The notes: a model not told the origin generated them from the letters alone. Counted from the first letter of the stretch, positions 16,986 to 27,146 are shown. The stretch: 64,000 nt of DNA from Chelativorans multitrophicus (GCF_011317445.1 NZ_JAAAPL010000001.1:620001-684000); one strand, 5' to 3'. Translations and numbers: made by a program.

Positions 16986-17597
16986 ATGGCGCTTGGGTGG
17001 AAAAATCGCATGGCAAGCATCGCGCGATTGTCCGTCTTTGCTTCCGCAGCCTTCGTGATGGGCGCGGGACCGGCGGATGACGGTCGCTGGTTTGCCGGGG
17101 GCTTTTCCTTCTCCGACGAGCTTGGCGGGTTCCGCATCCTGGAAATCCGCGGCAGCGGAACCAAGGCCGACCCAGTGGTGCTGACGAAGGAACTCTATTC
17201 GGCCAGCGAGGTGATCCTGGTCATCCGGCAGGATGGCCCGCGCCCGCCTTCCATGGCCGCCGATCGGCCTGGCACTGCCCTTTACCTGCAGCTCGAAACC
17301 GTGAATGGGAGCGAGCTCGCATGGGTCGAGTTTTCCTATGAGCTGCAGATGCATCTCGGCCAACCCAGCGTCTATGGAGACGGTCTCTCTTTCGATCAGG
17401 CCCAGGCGGAAGATGGCACAATTTCAGCAGATGCCTTCACTTCTTTCAGCCGCGATTTCGAACCCTACGACCGTCTGCTCTTCCGTGACGGAAAGGTCGA
17501 TCCCAAGGAAACGGCCACATTTTCCATGCTGATCACCGACCTCACGCCGACATACCAGTTCTATCTGGTCGCGGATCCCCGGATCCCCTTCTCCTGA
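16986..17597 (+). CDS. Hypothetical exported protein
   Basis: About 203 residues with a hydrophobic N-terminal segment (ARLSVFASAAFVMGAG) that could be a signal peptide, then a beta-rich domain (WFAGGFSFSDELGGFRILEIRG; LQLETVNGSELAWVEFSYEL). I do not recognise the family. Codon bias fits the genome. Start alternatives are TTG 16968, ATG 16986 and ATG 17010. Divergent from ETF-QO and 44 bases upstream of the UDG-like gene, possibly co-transcribed. Confidence 0.6.
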   Translation: MALGWKNRMASIARLSVFASAAFVMGAGPADDGRWFAGGFSFSDELGGFRILEIRGSGTKADPVVLTKELYSASEVILVIRQDGPRPPSMAADRPGTALYLQLETVNGSELAWVEFSYELQMHLGQPSVYGDGLSFDQAQAEDGTISADAFTSFSRDFEPYDRLLFRDGKVDPKETATFSMLITDLTPTYQFYLVADPRIPFS

Positions 17598-17641
17598 TCG
17601 GCGGTGCTTGCATTGTACGCGTCGGCGGGCGACATAGAGGC

Positions 17642-18499
17642 ATGACTTCGACGACGCCCCTCGACTTCGCCGGGATACGTGAACTGCTTGCCTTTTATTC
17701 AGAGGCCGGGGCGGACGAGGCGCTGTGGGAGGAAGCGCAGGATCGTTTCGCCGAGGCGAAGGCGAGCGCGCAAACCTTTTCGGAGACTGTCCGTCCCGCT
17801 CAATCGGATGCCGCGGCACCGCAGCCGGAAAACCGTGCAACTCAGCCGAAGCCAGCCCCGATCTCCGCGCAACCGGCAGCCGTTCCGGACGAGGCACAGG
17901 CCGCGCATGCCCGCGAGGTGGCGCGGCAGGCACGGACACTCGATGAGTTGAAGGAAATCCTTGCGGGATTCGAGGGCTGCAATCTGCGCCTCACCGCGAA
18001 AAACCTCGTCTTCGCCGACGGCAACCCGCAAGCCGACCTTATGCTGGTGGGAGAGGCGCCGGGACGGGACGAGGATCTGCAAGGCTTGCCCTTCGTCGGA
18101 CGCTCGGGCCAGTTGCTCAATCGTATGCTGGCGGCAATCGGCCGGGACCGGTCGACGGCCTATATCGCAAATGTCATTCCATGGCGGCCGCCCGGCAATC
18201 GTGACCCCTCGCCGCTCGAAACCGAAATCTGTCGTCCCTTCATAGAACGGCATATCGAGCTGGTTGCGCCAAAGCTGCTGGTTACGCTGGGAAATCCGTC
18301 GACGAAGCTCCTTCTTGGAACGCAAACGGGGATCATGCGGCTCAGGGGCACATGGTCCGTCCACCGCACGGCGGGCGGGCTGGAAATACCCACGATGCCG
18401 ACCTTGCATCCGGCCTATCTGCTGCGAAATCCCGCACACAAGAAGCTCGCCTGGCGCGACTTCCTGGCGGTGAAGATGAGATTAGCGAACAGCGAATAA
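17642..18499 (+). CDS. Uracil-DNA glycosylase, family 4-like
   Basis: A 285-residue base-excision repair enzyme. The first 105 residues are a low-complexity, Ala/Pro-rich extension; the catalytic domain follows. Motif 1 is LVGEAPGRDEDLQGLPFVG and motif 2 is LHPAYLLR, as in family 4 UDGs, with PWRPPGNRDPSPLE between. Family 4 enzymes normally bind a 4Fe-4S cluster through four Cys; here only two candidate ligands remain (C113 in EGCNLRL and the Cys in ETEIC), with Asn/Trp-type residues at the other positions. It may therefore lack the cluster, as seems usual in alphaproteobacterial homologues (my recollection). Convergent with the EamA gene. Confidence 0.85.
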   Translation: MTSTTPLDFAGIRELLAFYSEAGADEALWEEAQDRFAEAKASAQTFSETVRPAQSDAAAPQPENRATQPKPAPISAQPAAVPDEAQAAHAREVARQARTLDELKEILAGFEGCNLRLTAKNLVFADGNPQADLMLVGEAPGRDEDLQGLPFVGRSGQLLNRMLAAIGRDRSTAYIANVIPWRPPGNRDPSPLETEICRPFIERHIELVAPKLLVTLGNPSTKLLLGTQTGIMRLRGTWSVHRTAGGLEIPTMPTLHPAYLLRNPAHKKLAWRDFLAVKMRLANSE

Positions 18500-18540
18500 G
18501 GGCTCGAACAAAGACTGCGCTTTCAAGCGCCCTATTCGCT
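18491..18540. terminator. Bidirectional stem-loop between convergent genes
   Basis: A 12-bp stem with one bulged A pairs 18491-18503 (AGCGAATAAGGGC) with 18529-18540 (GCCCTATTCGCT) between the UDG-like and EamA genes. No T-run; a mixed or Rho-dependent end is possible. Confidence 0.45.
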
Positions 18541-18563
18541 GCTCCCTATTGTCTATTCGCATC

Positions 18564-19523
18564 TCACGGGCTTGGCGGGACAAACCTGCGTGCCGCCACA
18601 CGCTTGAGGCCCAGCCGCCGCTCGCGCCAGATGATGAGGAGCCCCGCCACCACGACAATCAAGCCGCCGACCAGCGTATAAATGGTCGGAATGTCGCTGA
18701 AGGCGAAATAGCCGACGACGATCGCAAGGACCATCGAGGTATACTCAAAGGGCGCGATGGTCGACAGTTCTGCGTGGCGGTAGCACTGGGTCATAAAGAT
18801 CTGCGCAATGCCGCCACAGATGCCCGCACCGGCAAGGAACAGGAACTGCCAGAAAGACAACCAGACCCACCCAAAGGGGATGGTGCCGAGAGAAATCACC
18901 GTCGCCGTGACGGAAAACCACATCACAATCGTTGAAGTCTTTTCCGTGTGCACCAGCCGCCGCACGAGGAGCATGGCAACCGCGGAGAATGCGGCACCAA
19001 CCAAGGTGGCAATGACCCCAATCGCCTGTTCAGTTTCCATTCCCGGGCCATCGCCCGCGAACAGGGTAAGATTGGGCCAGGCGATGATCACCACCCCGAC
19101 AAATCCAATGAGGACAGCGCTCCAGCGATAGATCCTGACCGTTTCATGGAGGAAGATGGCGGAAAAAACCACCACCAGCAGCGGCTGGGCATAGCTGAGG
19201 GTGACCGCCTCGGGCAGTGGCAGACGCGTCAATCCGAAAAAGCCAAAACCCATCGAGGCCACGCCCACAATAGCTCTCAACACGTGGCCCATCGGATGCT
19301 TGGTGTGGAAGGCCGTCCCAAGCTCACGCTGCCAGGCGAGCATAACCACGATTGGAAAAATGGCGAAGAAGGAGCGGAAAAAGACGATCTGCCCAGCAGG
19401 AACATTTCCGGCCGCCTTTATGAGCGCGGACATGGCTAAAAAAATCGAGACCGAAGCAATTTTCATGGTGATCCCGACAAGCGGTTTATGCTCAGTGCCA
19501 AAATCGCTCGCAGCGACGGTCAT
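18564..19523 (-). CDS. EamA-family (DMT) transporter
   Basis: A 319-residue inner-membrane protein with about ten hydrophobic helices in two EamA repeats (residues about 15-150 and 165-305). Signatures include FFRSFFAIFPIV, EAVTLSYAQPLLVVVFSAIFLHE and STIAPFEYTSMVLAIVVGYFAFSD. Drug/metabolite-transporter proteins of this type export small metabolites or amino-acid derivatives; the substrate cannot be read here. Monocistronic, between two convergent/unrelated genes. Confidence 0.9.
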   Translation of the reverse strand: MTVAASDFGTEHKPLVGITMKIASVSIFLAMSALIKAAGNVPAGQIVFFRSFFAIFPIVVMLAWQRELGTAFHTKHPMGHVLRAIVGVASMGFGFFGLTRLPLPEAVTLSYAQPLLVVVFSAIFLHETVRIYRWSAVLIGFVGVVIIAWPNLTLFAGDGPGMETEQAIGVIATLVGAAFSAVAMLLVRRLVHTEKTSTIVMWFSVTATVISLGTIPFGWVWLSFWQFLFLAGAGICGGIAQIFMTQCYRHAELSTIAPFEYTSMVLAIVVGYFAFSDIPTIYTLVGGLIVVVAGLLIIWRERRLGLKRVAARRFVPPSP

Positions 19524-19593
19524 GGTTTTACCGGATCAGAAAAAGGAGGAATCAAAACGCCCGGCCAACACGATCAGCCGGGCCTGAGTGAAA

Positions 19594-21906
19594 TTATGCT
19601 TGCTCAGCACTCGCGCTGGCGATCGCCTGCCAGATGCGCGCCGGCGTCGCCGGCATCTCGATATGCGAGATGCCGTAGGCACGGTAAAGCGCGTCGACAA
19701 CGGCGTTCAGGGCGGCCGGCGTGGAGCCGACCGTGCCTGCCTCGCCCGCACCCTTCATCCCCAACGCATTCGTGCTGGACGGCACATTGCGGGTCTCGAA
19801 CTGGATGAAGGGCAACAGATCGGCACGCGGCATCGAATAATCCATAAAGGTGGCTGTCACGAGCTGCCCGTCCTCCGAATAGATCACCTCCTCGGACAGA
19901 GCCTGCCCGACACCCTGGGCTACGCCCCCGTGAACCTGACCGGCCAGGAGAATCGGATTTGCCGTCGCTCCGAAATCATCCACGATCGTATAGGCAACGA
20001 CGTCCGTCCTTCCCGTCGCCGGGTCTATCTCGACCTCACAGATATGCGTTCCATTCGGATAGGTTGGCTCGGGCTGTTCGAAATTGCCGAAGCCCTTCAG
20101 GTCTTCCGGGCTTTTCGCGGCCCTGGCGATCGAGGCGAAGTCCATCATCCGGTCGGTGCCGACGATTCTGGCGATGCCATCGACCAGCTCGATATCGGCG
20201 GGCGAAGCTTCCATTTCCTCCGCCGCGATCCTCTTGATTTTTTCGGCAAGATCTTCACCCGCCCGTGCCGCTGAGACCCCACCCAGTGGGATCGAGCGCG
20301 AACCGCCCGTTCCGCCGCCCGTCTTCAGCACATCCGTATCGCCCTGATGGACGTGGATCTTCGCAATTTCTAGGTTCAGCTTTTCGGCCACAAACTGGGC
20401 ATAGGCGGTCGCATGGCCTTGCCCGTTGGATTGCGTGCCGATCGCAAGCGTCACCGAGCCGTCGCCGTTGAGGGTGAGGTAAGCGGGCTCCGAGCCGGCG
20501 AAGGCACATGCCTCGATATAGGTCGACATGCCGATGCCACGGATGCGCCCGCGCTTCTTCGCCTCCGCGAATCTCTCCTCGAATGTGGCCCATCCCGCGC
20601 GCTCCATCGCAAGCGTCATGTGCCCATCGAACTCACAGCGATCGTAGCGCCGCCCCGTCGGCGTGCGGTAGGGGAACTGCTCCACCCCGATGAAATTGCG
20701 CCGGCGGATCTCTTCCCGCGGCAGCTTCATCTGGCGCGCGCATACCTCCACCAGCTTTTCGATGAGGAAGGCCGCCTCGGGCCGCCCTGCCCCGCGATAG
20801 GCATCTACCGGAGCCGTGTTGGTGTAGACGCCTCTCACGGTCACGTCGATCGCCTGAATGTCATAGACACCGGTGGTCATCGAGGCGCCGCCGACCGGAA
20901 TATAAGGCCCGAACTGATGGATATACGCTCCCATATTGGCGAGCAGCTCCACGCGCATGGCAAGAAAACGGCCTGTCTGGTCGAGCGCCATTTCGGCGGT
21001 CACCGCATTGTCGCGGCCCTGGCTGTCGGTCAGGAAATGCTCGTTGCGATCGCTGGTCCACTTGACCGGCCGGCCGAGCCTCTTTGCCGCCTCCATGACA
21101 AGGGCATATTCGCGGTAGGCGAAGGCCTTGGTTCCGAAACCGCCGCCGACATCGGGCGTGACCACGCGCAATTGCGATGTGGGGATGCCGAAGACGCGGG
21201 TGAGAATTTCCTGCAGGGAATGCACGCCTTGCGAACCGGTGGTCAGCACAAAGCGATTCTCATCCGGCTTCCATTCAGCGATGGCAGAGCGTGTCTCCAT
21301 ATAATTGGCGACAAGGCGATTGTTGATGAAGGCGATCTTTACAACCCGGTCGGCGCTGGCGAAGGCCGCATCGGTCTTTCTCTTATCGCCGACATGATAG
21401 AGAAATGCCTGGTTTGTGCCCAGTTCGGGCCAAACGAGCGGGGCGCCGTCTTGAAGCGCGGCAGCCGTGTCGACCGCCGGCTCCTCGTCCTCATAATCGA
21501 CCTCTATCAGTTCCGCCGCATCCTGCGCCTGCTCACGGGTATCGGCGACGATGAATGCAACGGCGTCGCCCACATATTGGACGCGATCGCGGCAGAGGAT
21601 CGGGATATCGCGGGTCGGGGCTTTGCTGCCATCGGGCTGTTTAGGCATGCCGCCGGATATGAGGTCGCCCAGATGCGCCGTGTCGGCTCCGGTGAGCACC
21701 AGGTGAACGCCGGGAGCTGCACGGGCCGCCTCGGTGGACGAAACCGTGAAGCGCGCTTTGGCCATAGAAGAACGAAGGACATATCCACAAAGGGTTCCGG
21801 GCGGAGTGATGTCATCGGTGTAGCGGCCCCTGCCCGTTATAAAGCTCTCATCTTCCTTGCGCAGCACGGAAGCGCCCATGCCGAATTTCGGTGTGAGAAC
21901 CGTCAT
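19594..21906 (-). CDS. Molybdenum hydroxylase large subunit (CoxL form II-like), orphan
   Basis: A 770-residue xanthine dehydrogenase-family catalytic subunit. The substrate-site loop reads AYRGAGRPEAA, the form II signature, not the AYxCSFR motif of true CO dehydrogenase; the conserved GAGEAGTVGSTPA near the C-terminus contains the catalytic Glu. It should bind molybdenum-cytosine-dinucleotide cofactor and hydroxylate an aldehyde or heterocycle. Such subunits normally work with a 2Fe-2S small subunit and an FAD medium subunit encoded alongside; neither is present here. The ATG at 21906 has AAGGA 9-13 bases upstream; the longer frame to 22011 is not supported. Confidence 0.85.
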   Translation of the reverse strand: MTVLTPKFGMGASVLRKEDESFITGRGRYTDDITPPGTLCGYVLRSSMAKARFTVSSTEAARAAPGVHLVLTGADTAHLGDLISGGMPKQPDGSKAPTRDIPILCRDRVQYVGDAVAFIVADTREQAQDAAELIEVDYEDEEPAVDTAAALQDGAPLVWPELGTNQAFLYHVGDKRKTDAAFASADRVVKIAFINNRLVANYMETRSAIAEWKPDENRFVLTTGSQGVHSLQEILTRVFGIPTSQLRVVTPDVGGGFGTKAFAYREYALVMEAAKRLGRPVKWTSDRNEHFLTDSQGRDNAVTAEMALDQTGRFLAMRVELLANMGAYIHQFGPYIPVGGASMTTGVYDIQAIDVTVRGVYTNTAPVDAYRGAGRPEAAFLIEKLVEVCARQMKLPREEIRRRNFIGVEQFPYRTPTGRRYDRCEFDGHMTLAMERAGWATFEERFAEAKKRGRIRGIGMSTYIEACAFAGSEPAYLTLNGDGSVTLAIGTQSNGQGHATAYAQFVAEKLNLEIAKIHVHQGDTDVLKTGGGTGGSRSIPLGGVSAARAGEDLAEKIKRIAAEEMEASPADIELVDGIARIVGTDRMMDFASIARAAKSPEDLKGFGNFEQPEPTYPNGTHICEVEIDPATGRTDVVAYTIVDDFGATANPILLAGQVHGGVAQGVGQALSEEVIYSEDGQLVTATFMDYSMPRADLLPFIQFETRNVPSSTNALGMKGAGEAGTVGSTPAALNAVVDALYRAYGISHIEMPATPARIWQAIASASAEQA

Positions 21907-22039
21907 AACGAATTCCTTGCGAGTGAATGGAAAGTCTGAACGTAGTGGCCTGAGCAGTTTTGTCGACGGGCTGCATCGTGTAAAGAGCCAGCTTCGAAAT
22001 TCTTGGGCCAATTCTTTTCCGCCCTCTCAGGAGTGAACT

Positions 22040-24685
22040 ATGCGCACCGACACCGGCCAGGTGTTTCGCCTCGAGGACTACCGCCCCAGCGCCTATCTCA
22101 TCCCTGAAACGGAACTTACCTTCCGCCTGAACCCCGAGCGAACCCGGATCACGGCAAAGCTCGTGGTGGAAAGGCGCGACGAATCGGCCAAGAGCATCCC
22201 GCTCGTGCTCGACGGCGACGGACTTATCCTCGAAGAGCTTCTGGTGAACGGGAAACCGATTGCCGGTGAAGCTTATGACGCCACTCCCGACAGCCTGACC
22301 ATAAAAGACCTGCCGCGGGCGAAACGCTTCGAGCTCACAATTGTGACGAGCGTCGCGCCGGCGGAAAACAAGGCCCTCATGGGCCTATATGTCTCGAACG
22401 GGGTCTTTTGCACCCAGTGCGAGGCGGAAGGTTTTCGACGCATCACCTATTATCTCGACCGGCCGGACATACTTTCCACGTATCTCGTGCGGATCGAGGC
22501 AAGGAAGGACGAAGCGCCGCTGCTTCTCTCCAACGGCAACCCGGTCGAGGCAGGCGATCTGGAGGATGGCTGGCATTATGCCGTCTGGCGCGACCCGTTC
22601 CCCAAGCCGTCCTATCTCTTTGCGCTCGTGGCGGGAGATCTGGGCGGCATCCATGATGCGTTCGTCACCTCATCCGGCCGCAATGTGAAGCTCGGTATTT
22701 TTGTCGAGCACGGCAAGGAGCCGCTCGCCACCTATGCTATGGACGCGCTGAAACGCTCCATGCGCTGGGACGAGGAGCGATTCGGCCGCGAATATGACCT
22801 GGAGGTCTTCAACATCGTCGCCGTCTCGGATTTCAACATGGGCGCGATGGAAAACAAGGGCCTCAATGTCTTCAACGACAAATATGTGCTGGCCGATCCG
22901 GAGACGGCGACGGATATCGACTATGCCAATATCGAGGCGATCATCGCCCACGAATATTTTCATAATTGGACAGGCAATAGAATCACTTGCCGCGACTGGT
23001 TCCAGCTCTGCTTGAAGGAAGGGCTGACCGTCTACCGCGACCACGAATTCTCCGCCGACCAGCGTTCACGCGCGGTCAAGCGCATCGCCGAGGTGCGCAC
23101 GCTGAGGGCACACCAGTTTCCTGAGGATCAGGGCCCGCTTGCCCATCCGGTACGGCCCCGCCGCTTTCGCGAGATCAACAACTTCTACACGGCGACCGTC
23201 TATGAGAAGGGCTCGGAGGTCGTGCGAATGATCCATACGATCATGGGACCTGACAAGTTCCGGGCCGGCATGGATCTTTATTTTGCGCGGCACGACGGCC
23301 AGGCTGTCACCATCGAGGATTTCCTGCTGTGCTTCGAAGAGGCATCAGGCATGGACCTCTCGCAATTTTCGCTGTGGTATCATCAGGCGGGCACGCCGAA
23401 TGTCACCGTATCCACGAGCTACAATGAAAGATCGAAGGAGTTCACGCTCGAGATCGAGCAGACCGTCCCGCCCACGCCCTCGGAGGCTCGAAAGCGCCTG
23501 ATGCACATTCCCCTTGCCTTCGGCCTCGTGGGACCGAACGGACAGGACATGGACTATGACATTGCAGAGGGCGCACCGATCGAGAACGGCGTGATCCACC
23601 TGCACAAGAGGCGGCATACCGTACAATTCAAGGGGGTGAGCGCGCGGCCCGTCATTTCCCTCAATCGCGGCTTCTCGGCGCCGATCACCCTTTCCTTGGA
23701 GATGCCCTCGAAAGACCGGCTCTTTCTTGCCCGGCACGATAGCGACCTGTTCTCACGCTGGCAGGCACTCAACACGCTTTTCACCGAGGCGCTGGTGAAT
23801 GCTTCCGCATGCATCCGCGGCGGCAGAAGCCCCAGCTTCGACAAAACGCTGCTCGGCTATCCGGCCGAGATCGCAGCCGACGAGCATCTGGAAGCTGCCT
23901 ATCGCGCACTTGCGCTGACACTTCCGGCGGAGTCCGATATCGCGCGCGAGATTGGAAGCAATATCGATCCCGACGCGATCGGCGCGGCCCGAAATCTGCT
24001 GCGCAGCGCCATTGCGAGGGAGGCGGAAGCGACCTTCGCAACGGTCTATGGCGAGACGCCAAACGACGGCGCGTTCAGTCCAGACGCAGAGAGCGCCGGG
24101 CGGCGAGCGCTCCGCAATGTGCTCCTCGAATATCTTTCGGCAAGCTCCGGCGACCCGGCACTCGCCGCCAAACAGTTTGACGATGCAAGCAGCATGACCG
24201 AGCGCGCGGCAGCGCTTACCGTGCTTGCGCATCAGTTCGCTGGAAGCGAGGCCGCAAACAGAGCCCTTTCGAGCTTCGAGCGGCGCTACGCCGACAATCC
24301 CCTGGTGCTGGACAAATGGTTCGTCGTGCAGGCGACGATACCGGGACCGGAAGCCGTCAGCCTCGTCCGCAGGCTGATGTTGCATCCGGCATTCTCGATC
24401 ACCAATCCCAACCGCGTGCGCTCGCTCGTGGGAGGCTTTGCCTCCAGCAACCAGACCGGCTTCCACCGGGAGGACGGGGAGGGTTACCGCTTTCTGGCCG
24501 AGACCATCCTAAAGGTGGAGGAAAACAATCCTCAGGTTGCGGCGCGGCTCGCCATCGCCTTCCGCTCATGGCGCTCGCTGGAGAAGAAGCGGCAGAACCT
24601 GGCCCGCGCGGCGCTTTCCGAGATTGCGCGCCAGCCCGATCTCTCGCGGGACCTGCGCGACATCGTGGAGCGCACTCTGGCGTAA
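22040..24685 (+). CDS. pepN: Aminopeptidase N (M1 family)
   Basis: An 881-residue cytoplasmic zinc aminopeptidase that removes N-terminal residues from peptides. The exopeptidase motif GAMEN is at 268-272, the zinc motif HEYFHNWTGNR at 304-314 (His304, His308) and the third ligand Glu327 in KEGLTV. C-terminal domains II-IV are complete, and total length matches E. coli PepN. The ATG at 22040 has a nearby CAGGAG. Divergent from the CoxL-type gene. Confidence 0.96.
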   Translation: MRTDTGQVFRLEDYRPSAYLIPETELTFRLNPERTRITAKLVVERRDESAKSIPLVLDGDGLILEELLVNGKPIAGEAYDATPDSLTIKDLPRAKRFELTIVTSVAPAENKALMGLYVSNGVFCTQCEAEGFRRITYYLDRPDILSTYLVRIEARKDEAPLLLSNGNPVEAGDLEDGWHYAVWRDPFPKPSYLFALVAGDLGGIHDAFVTSSGRNVKLGIFVEHGKEPLATYAMDALKRSMRWDEERFGREYDLEVFNIVAVSDFNMGAMENKGLNVFNDKYVLADPETATDIDYANIEAIIAHEYFHNWTGNRITCRDWFQLCLKEGLTVYRDHEFSADQRSRAVKRIAEVRTLRAHQFPEDQGPLAHPVRPRRFREINNFYTATVYEKGSEVVRMIHTIMGPDKFRAGMDLYFARHDGQAVTIEDFLLCFEEASGMDLSQFSLWYHQAGTPNVTVSTSYNERSKEFTLEIEQTVPPTPSEARKRLMHIPLAFGLVGPNGQDMDYDIAEGAPIENGVIHLHKRRHTVQFKGVSARPVISLNRGFSAPITLSLEMPSKDRLFLARHDSDLFSRWQALNTLFTEALVNASACIRGGRSPSFDKTLLGYPAEIAADEHLEAAYRALALTLPAESDIAREIGSNIDPDAIGAARNLLRSAIAREAEATFATVYGETPNDGAFSPDAESAGRRALRNVLLEYLSASSGDPALAAKQFDDASSMTERAAALTVLAHQFAGSEAANRALSSFERRYADNPLVLDKWFVVQATIPGPEAVSLVRRLMLHPAFSITNPNRVRSLVGGFASSNQTGFHREDGEGYRFLAETILKVEENNPQVAARLAIAFRSWRSLEKKRQNLARAALSEIARQPDLSRDLRDIVERTLA

Positions 24686-24821
24686 TCCGCATGCACCCGA
24701 ATCAATTTTGCATCCGCCCCCTAGACAAGGCGAATCAGCTTTGATTCTTTATGGATGATTCGCATGTACGCGTTCGCGGATCGGTCAAGCAGAATCCAGC
24801 AGGAAGAAAGGGCCCGTCGGG

Positions 24822-27146
24822 ATGGCGAGCGCGTATGCGTGGGCATTGCCTACCGCCCTGTTCTCCAGGGGCGGAAGGCCTAAGGCGGAAACCGAGGTCG
24901 CCGGCAATGCGAAGATCATTGCCGCGCCGGCTTATGAGCGCCTGCTCGCAATCGAGCCCTACCTGCGTCGGGCCATTCCGATCCTGATCGTCATTTTCCT
25001 GCTGATCCTCGCGGCGGCGCGCCTGGTGACACTGCTCAACTGGCACGGCGACATCGAGAAGGATACCAAACGGCATCTCGGCATGGTCGCCAGCAACCTT
25101 GCCCAGGCGGTGCAGATTGCGGGTGTGGAGTCGCTCGCTGAGGTGGGTCAAGCCGAAGTGCTGATCGACGAGACGATCCTGCGTGCCAGCATGGATGCCG
25201 GCTGGGTGCTCGCGCTCACCGATTCCCGGTTCGCTGTCACTGCCGTTTCCGCGAGCGCGCAGAAGATGAAGGGGCAATCCCTCGAAACCGTCGTTTCGGG
25301 CGGGCAGCCGCTCTTCATGTTTGGCGACAGAGCCGGCGTGCTGGAGGTGCAGATCGGCGAGGCGACATGGTATGCCGCGGTGAGCCTGCTTCCCGGTGGT
25401 GACGGCGCCGCCGTCGCACTTGCGCCCCAGGACCAGGTGTTCGGCGCGTGGCGCAGCACCGTCTCGCTCAATGTGACGCTCTTTGCCCTGACCGCCGGGG
25501 TGCTGATGGCGATCCTTTACGCCTATTTCAGCCAGGCCGCACGCGCGCAGGCAGCCGACCGCATTTACCGCGAAGCACATCAAAGGGTGGACCTCGCCCT
25601 TGTGCGCGGGAAGTGCGGCCTTTGGGACTGGGACATGGCGCGCGGCAAGATGTACTGGTCCGCCTCCATGTACGAGATGCTGGGCTACGAGGCCGCCGAT
25701 GTGATGCTTTCCTTCGGCGATGTGGCGAGCTTGCTTCATCCCGATGACAGCGATCTGTTCGCCGTCGCGAACAGGATCGTCGCACGCGAGGTCGAGCAGG
25801 TCGACCAGGTGTTCCGGATGCGCCATGCCAACGGCCAATGGATCTGGATCCGGGCCAGAGCGCAGGTGGTGGACCCGGATGCGCCGGAGATTCACCTGAT
25901 CGGCATTGCGGTGGACGTGACGGAACAACGCACGCTGGTGCAGCAGTCGGAGGCCGCGGACCAAAGGCTGCGCACGGCGATCGAGAACATCACGGAATCC
26001 TTCGTGCTTTGGGACGCGTCCGAGCGGCTCGTGATGTGCAATTCACGTTATCTGCAGGACACGGGCCTTGATCCAAGCGAGATCGTTCCGGGCCTGCCCC
26101 GCCAGGAAATCGAATCCCGCATGAAGGCCACGCGCTATGAGCGGCGGCTGACGGGATCGAACAACGCCAGCGAGGGCATCACCTATGAACGGCAGCTGGC
26201 GGACGGCCGCTGGCTGCAGGTGACGGAGCTGAAGACGCGTGACGGCGGCACGGTTTCCGTGGGAACCGACATTACCCAGCTCAAGCAGCACCAGGAAAAG
26301 CTGGTGGAGAGCGAACGCCGGCTGATGGCGACGATCCATGATCTGTCCCTCGCGCGCCGCGCGGAGCAGGAGCGCGGCCAGGAGCTCGTGGAGCTCAACC
26401 GCAAATATATGCGCGAGACCGAGCGCGCCGAATCCGCCAACCGCGCGAAATCGGAATTCCTCGCGAATATGTCCCACGAGTTGCGGACACCGCTCAACGC
26501 CATCATCGGCTTCTCGGAACTGATGCAGCAGGGACTGTTCGGTCCGCTCGGCTCGGAGCGCTATCAGGAATATGTGAACGACATCTACTCCAGCGGCACA
26601 TATCTGCTCGGCGTGATCAATGACATCCTCGACATGTCGAAGATCGAGGCAGGCCAGTTCTCAATCCACCGGGAGAGCATCGACCTTTCCGAGGTCATCC
26701 GCGAAACCATGCGCGTGGTGACGCTGCAGGCGGGAAAGAAGAACATAGAACTGACAAGCGACGTTCCAGCCTCTCTCTCGCTTCACGCGGACCGTCGCGC
26801 GGTGAAGCAGATCCTCATCAATCTCCTCTTCAACGCCGTCAAATTCACCGGCCAAGGTGGACGCGTGACGCTTCGGGCCCGCGTGGTTTCGAACTCACTG
26901 ATGCTGACGATCAAGGACACCGGCTGCGGCATTCCACGCGAGGCATTGAAGAAGCTCGGCCGGCCATTCGAGCAGGTGGAGAACCAGTATTCGCGCAGTC
27001 ACAACGGCTCCGGCCTCGGCCTGGCGATTTCGCGTTCGCTCACCGAGCTTCATGGCGGCGCGCTGCGCATCCGCTCCACCGAAGGCGTGGGCACGATCGT
27101 CTCCATCCGGCTACCCGTGCAGATGGCGCGCAGGATGGCGGCGTAG
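24822..27146 (+). CDS. pleC: PAS-domain sensor histidine kinase, PleC-like
   Basis: A 774-residue membrane kinase. Order: cytoplasmic N-terminus, membrane segment 51-72, a sensor loop of about 140 residues, second membrane segment about 208-231, PAS domain 1 (GLWDWDMARGKMYWS), PAS domain 2 (ENITESFVLWDASERLVMCN), a coiled-coil linker, HisKA with phospho-acceptor His552 (NMSHELRTPLNAIIGF) and HATPase_c (DTGCGIP, GSGLGLAISR). The catalytic core and architecture match PleC, which phosphorylates or dephosphorylates DivK/PleD in cell-cycle and polarity control. The position next to glnE and the degP region also matches my memory of the rhizobial pleC locus. A DivJ-like kinase lies at 54.3-56.1 kb. 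Confidence 0.75.
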   Translation: MASAYAWALPTALFSRGGRPKAETEVAGNAKIIAAPAYERLLAIEPYLRRAIPILIVIFLLILAAARLVTLLNWHGDIEKDTKRHLGMVASNLAQAVQIAGVESLAEVGQAEVLIDETILRASMDAGWVLALTDSRFAVTAVSASAQKMKGQSLETVVSGGQPLFMFGDRAGVLEVQIGEATWYAAVSLLPGGDGAAVALAPQDQVFGAWRSTVSLNVTLFALTAGVLMAILYAYFSQAARAQAADRIYREAHQRVDLALVRGKCGLWDWDMARGKMYWSASMYEMLGYEAADVMLSFGDVASLLHPDDSDLFAVANRIVAREVEQVDQVFRMRHANGQWIWIRARAQVVDPDAPEIHLIGIAVDVTEQRTLVQQSEAADQRLRTAIENITESFVLWDASERLVMCNSRYLQDTGLDPSEIVPGLPRQEIESRMKATRYERRLTGSNNASEGITYERQLADGRWLQVTELKTRDGGTVSVGTDITQLKQHQEKLVESERRLMATIHDLSLARRAEQERGQELVELNRKYMRETERAESANRAKSEFLANMSHELRTPLNAIIGFSELMQQGLFGPLGSERYQEYVNDIYSSGTYLLGVINDILDMSKIEAGQFSIHRESIDLSEVIRETMRVVTLQAGKKNIELTSDVPASLSLHADRRAVKQILINLLFNAVKFTGQGGRVTLRARVVSNSLMLTIKDTGCGIPREALKKLGRPFEQVENQYSRSHNGSGLGLAISRSLTELHGGALRIRSTEGVGTIVSIRLPVQMARRMAA

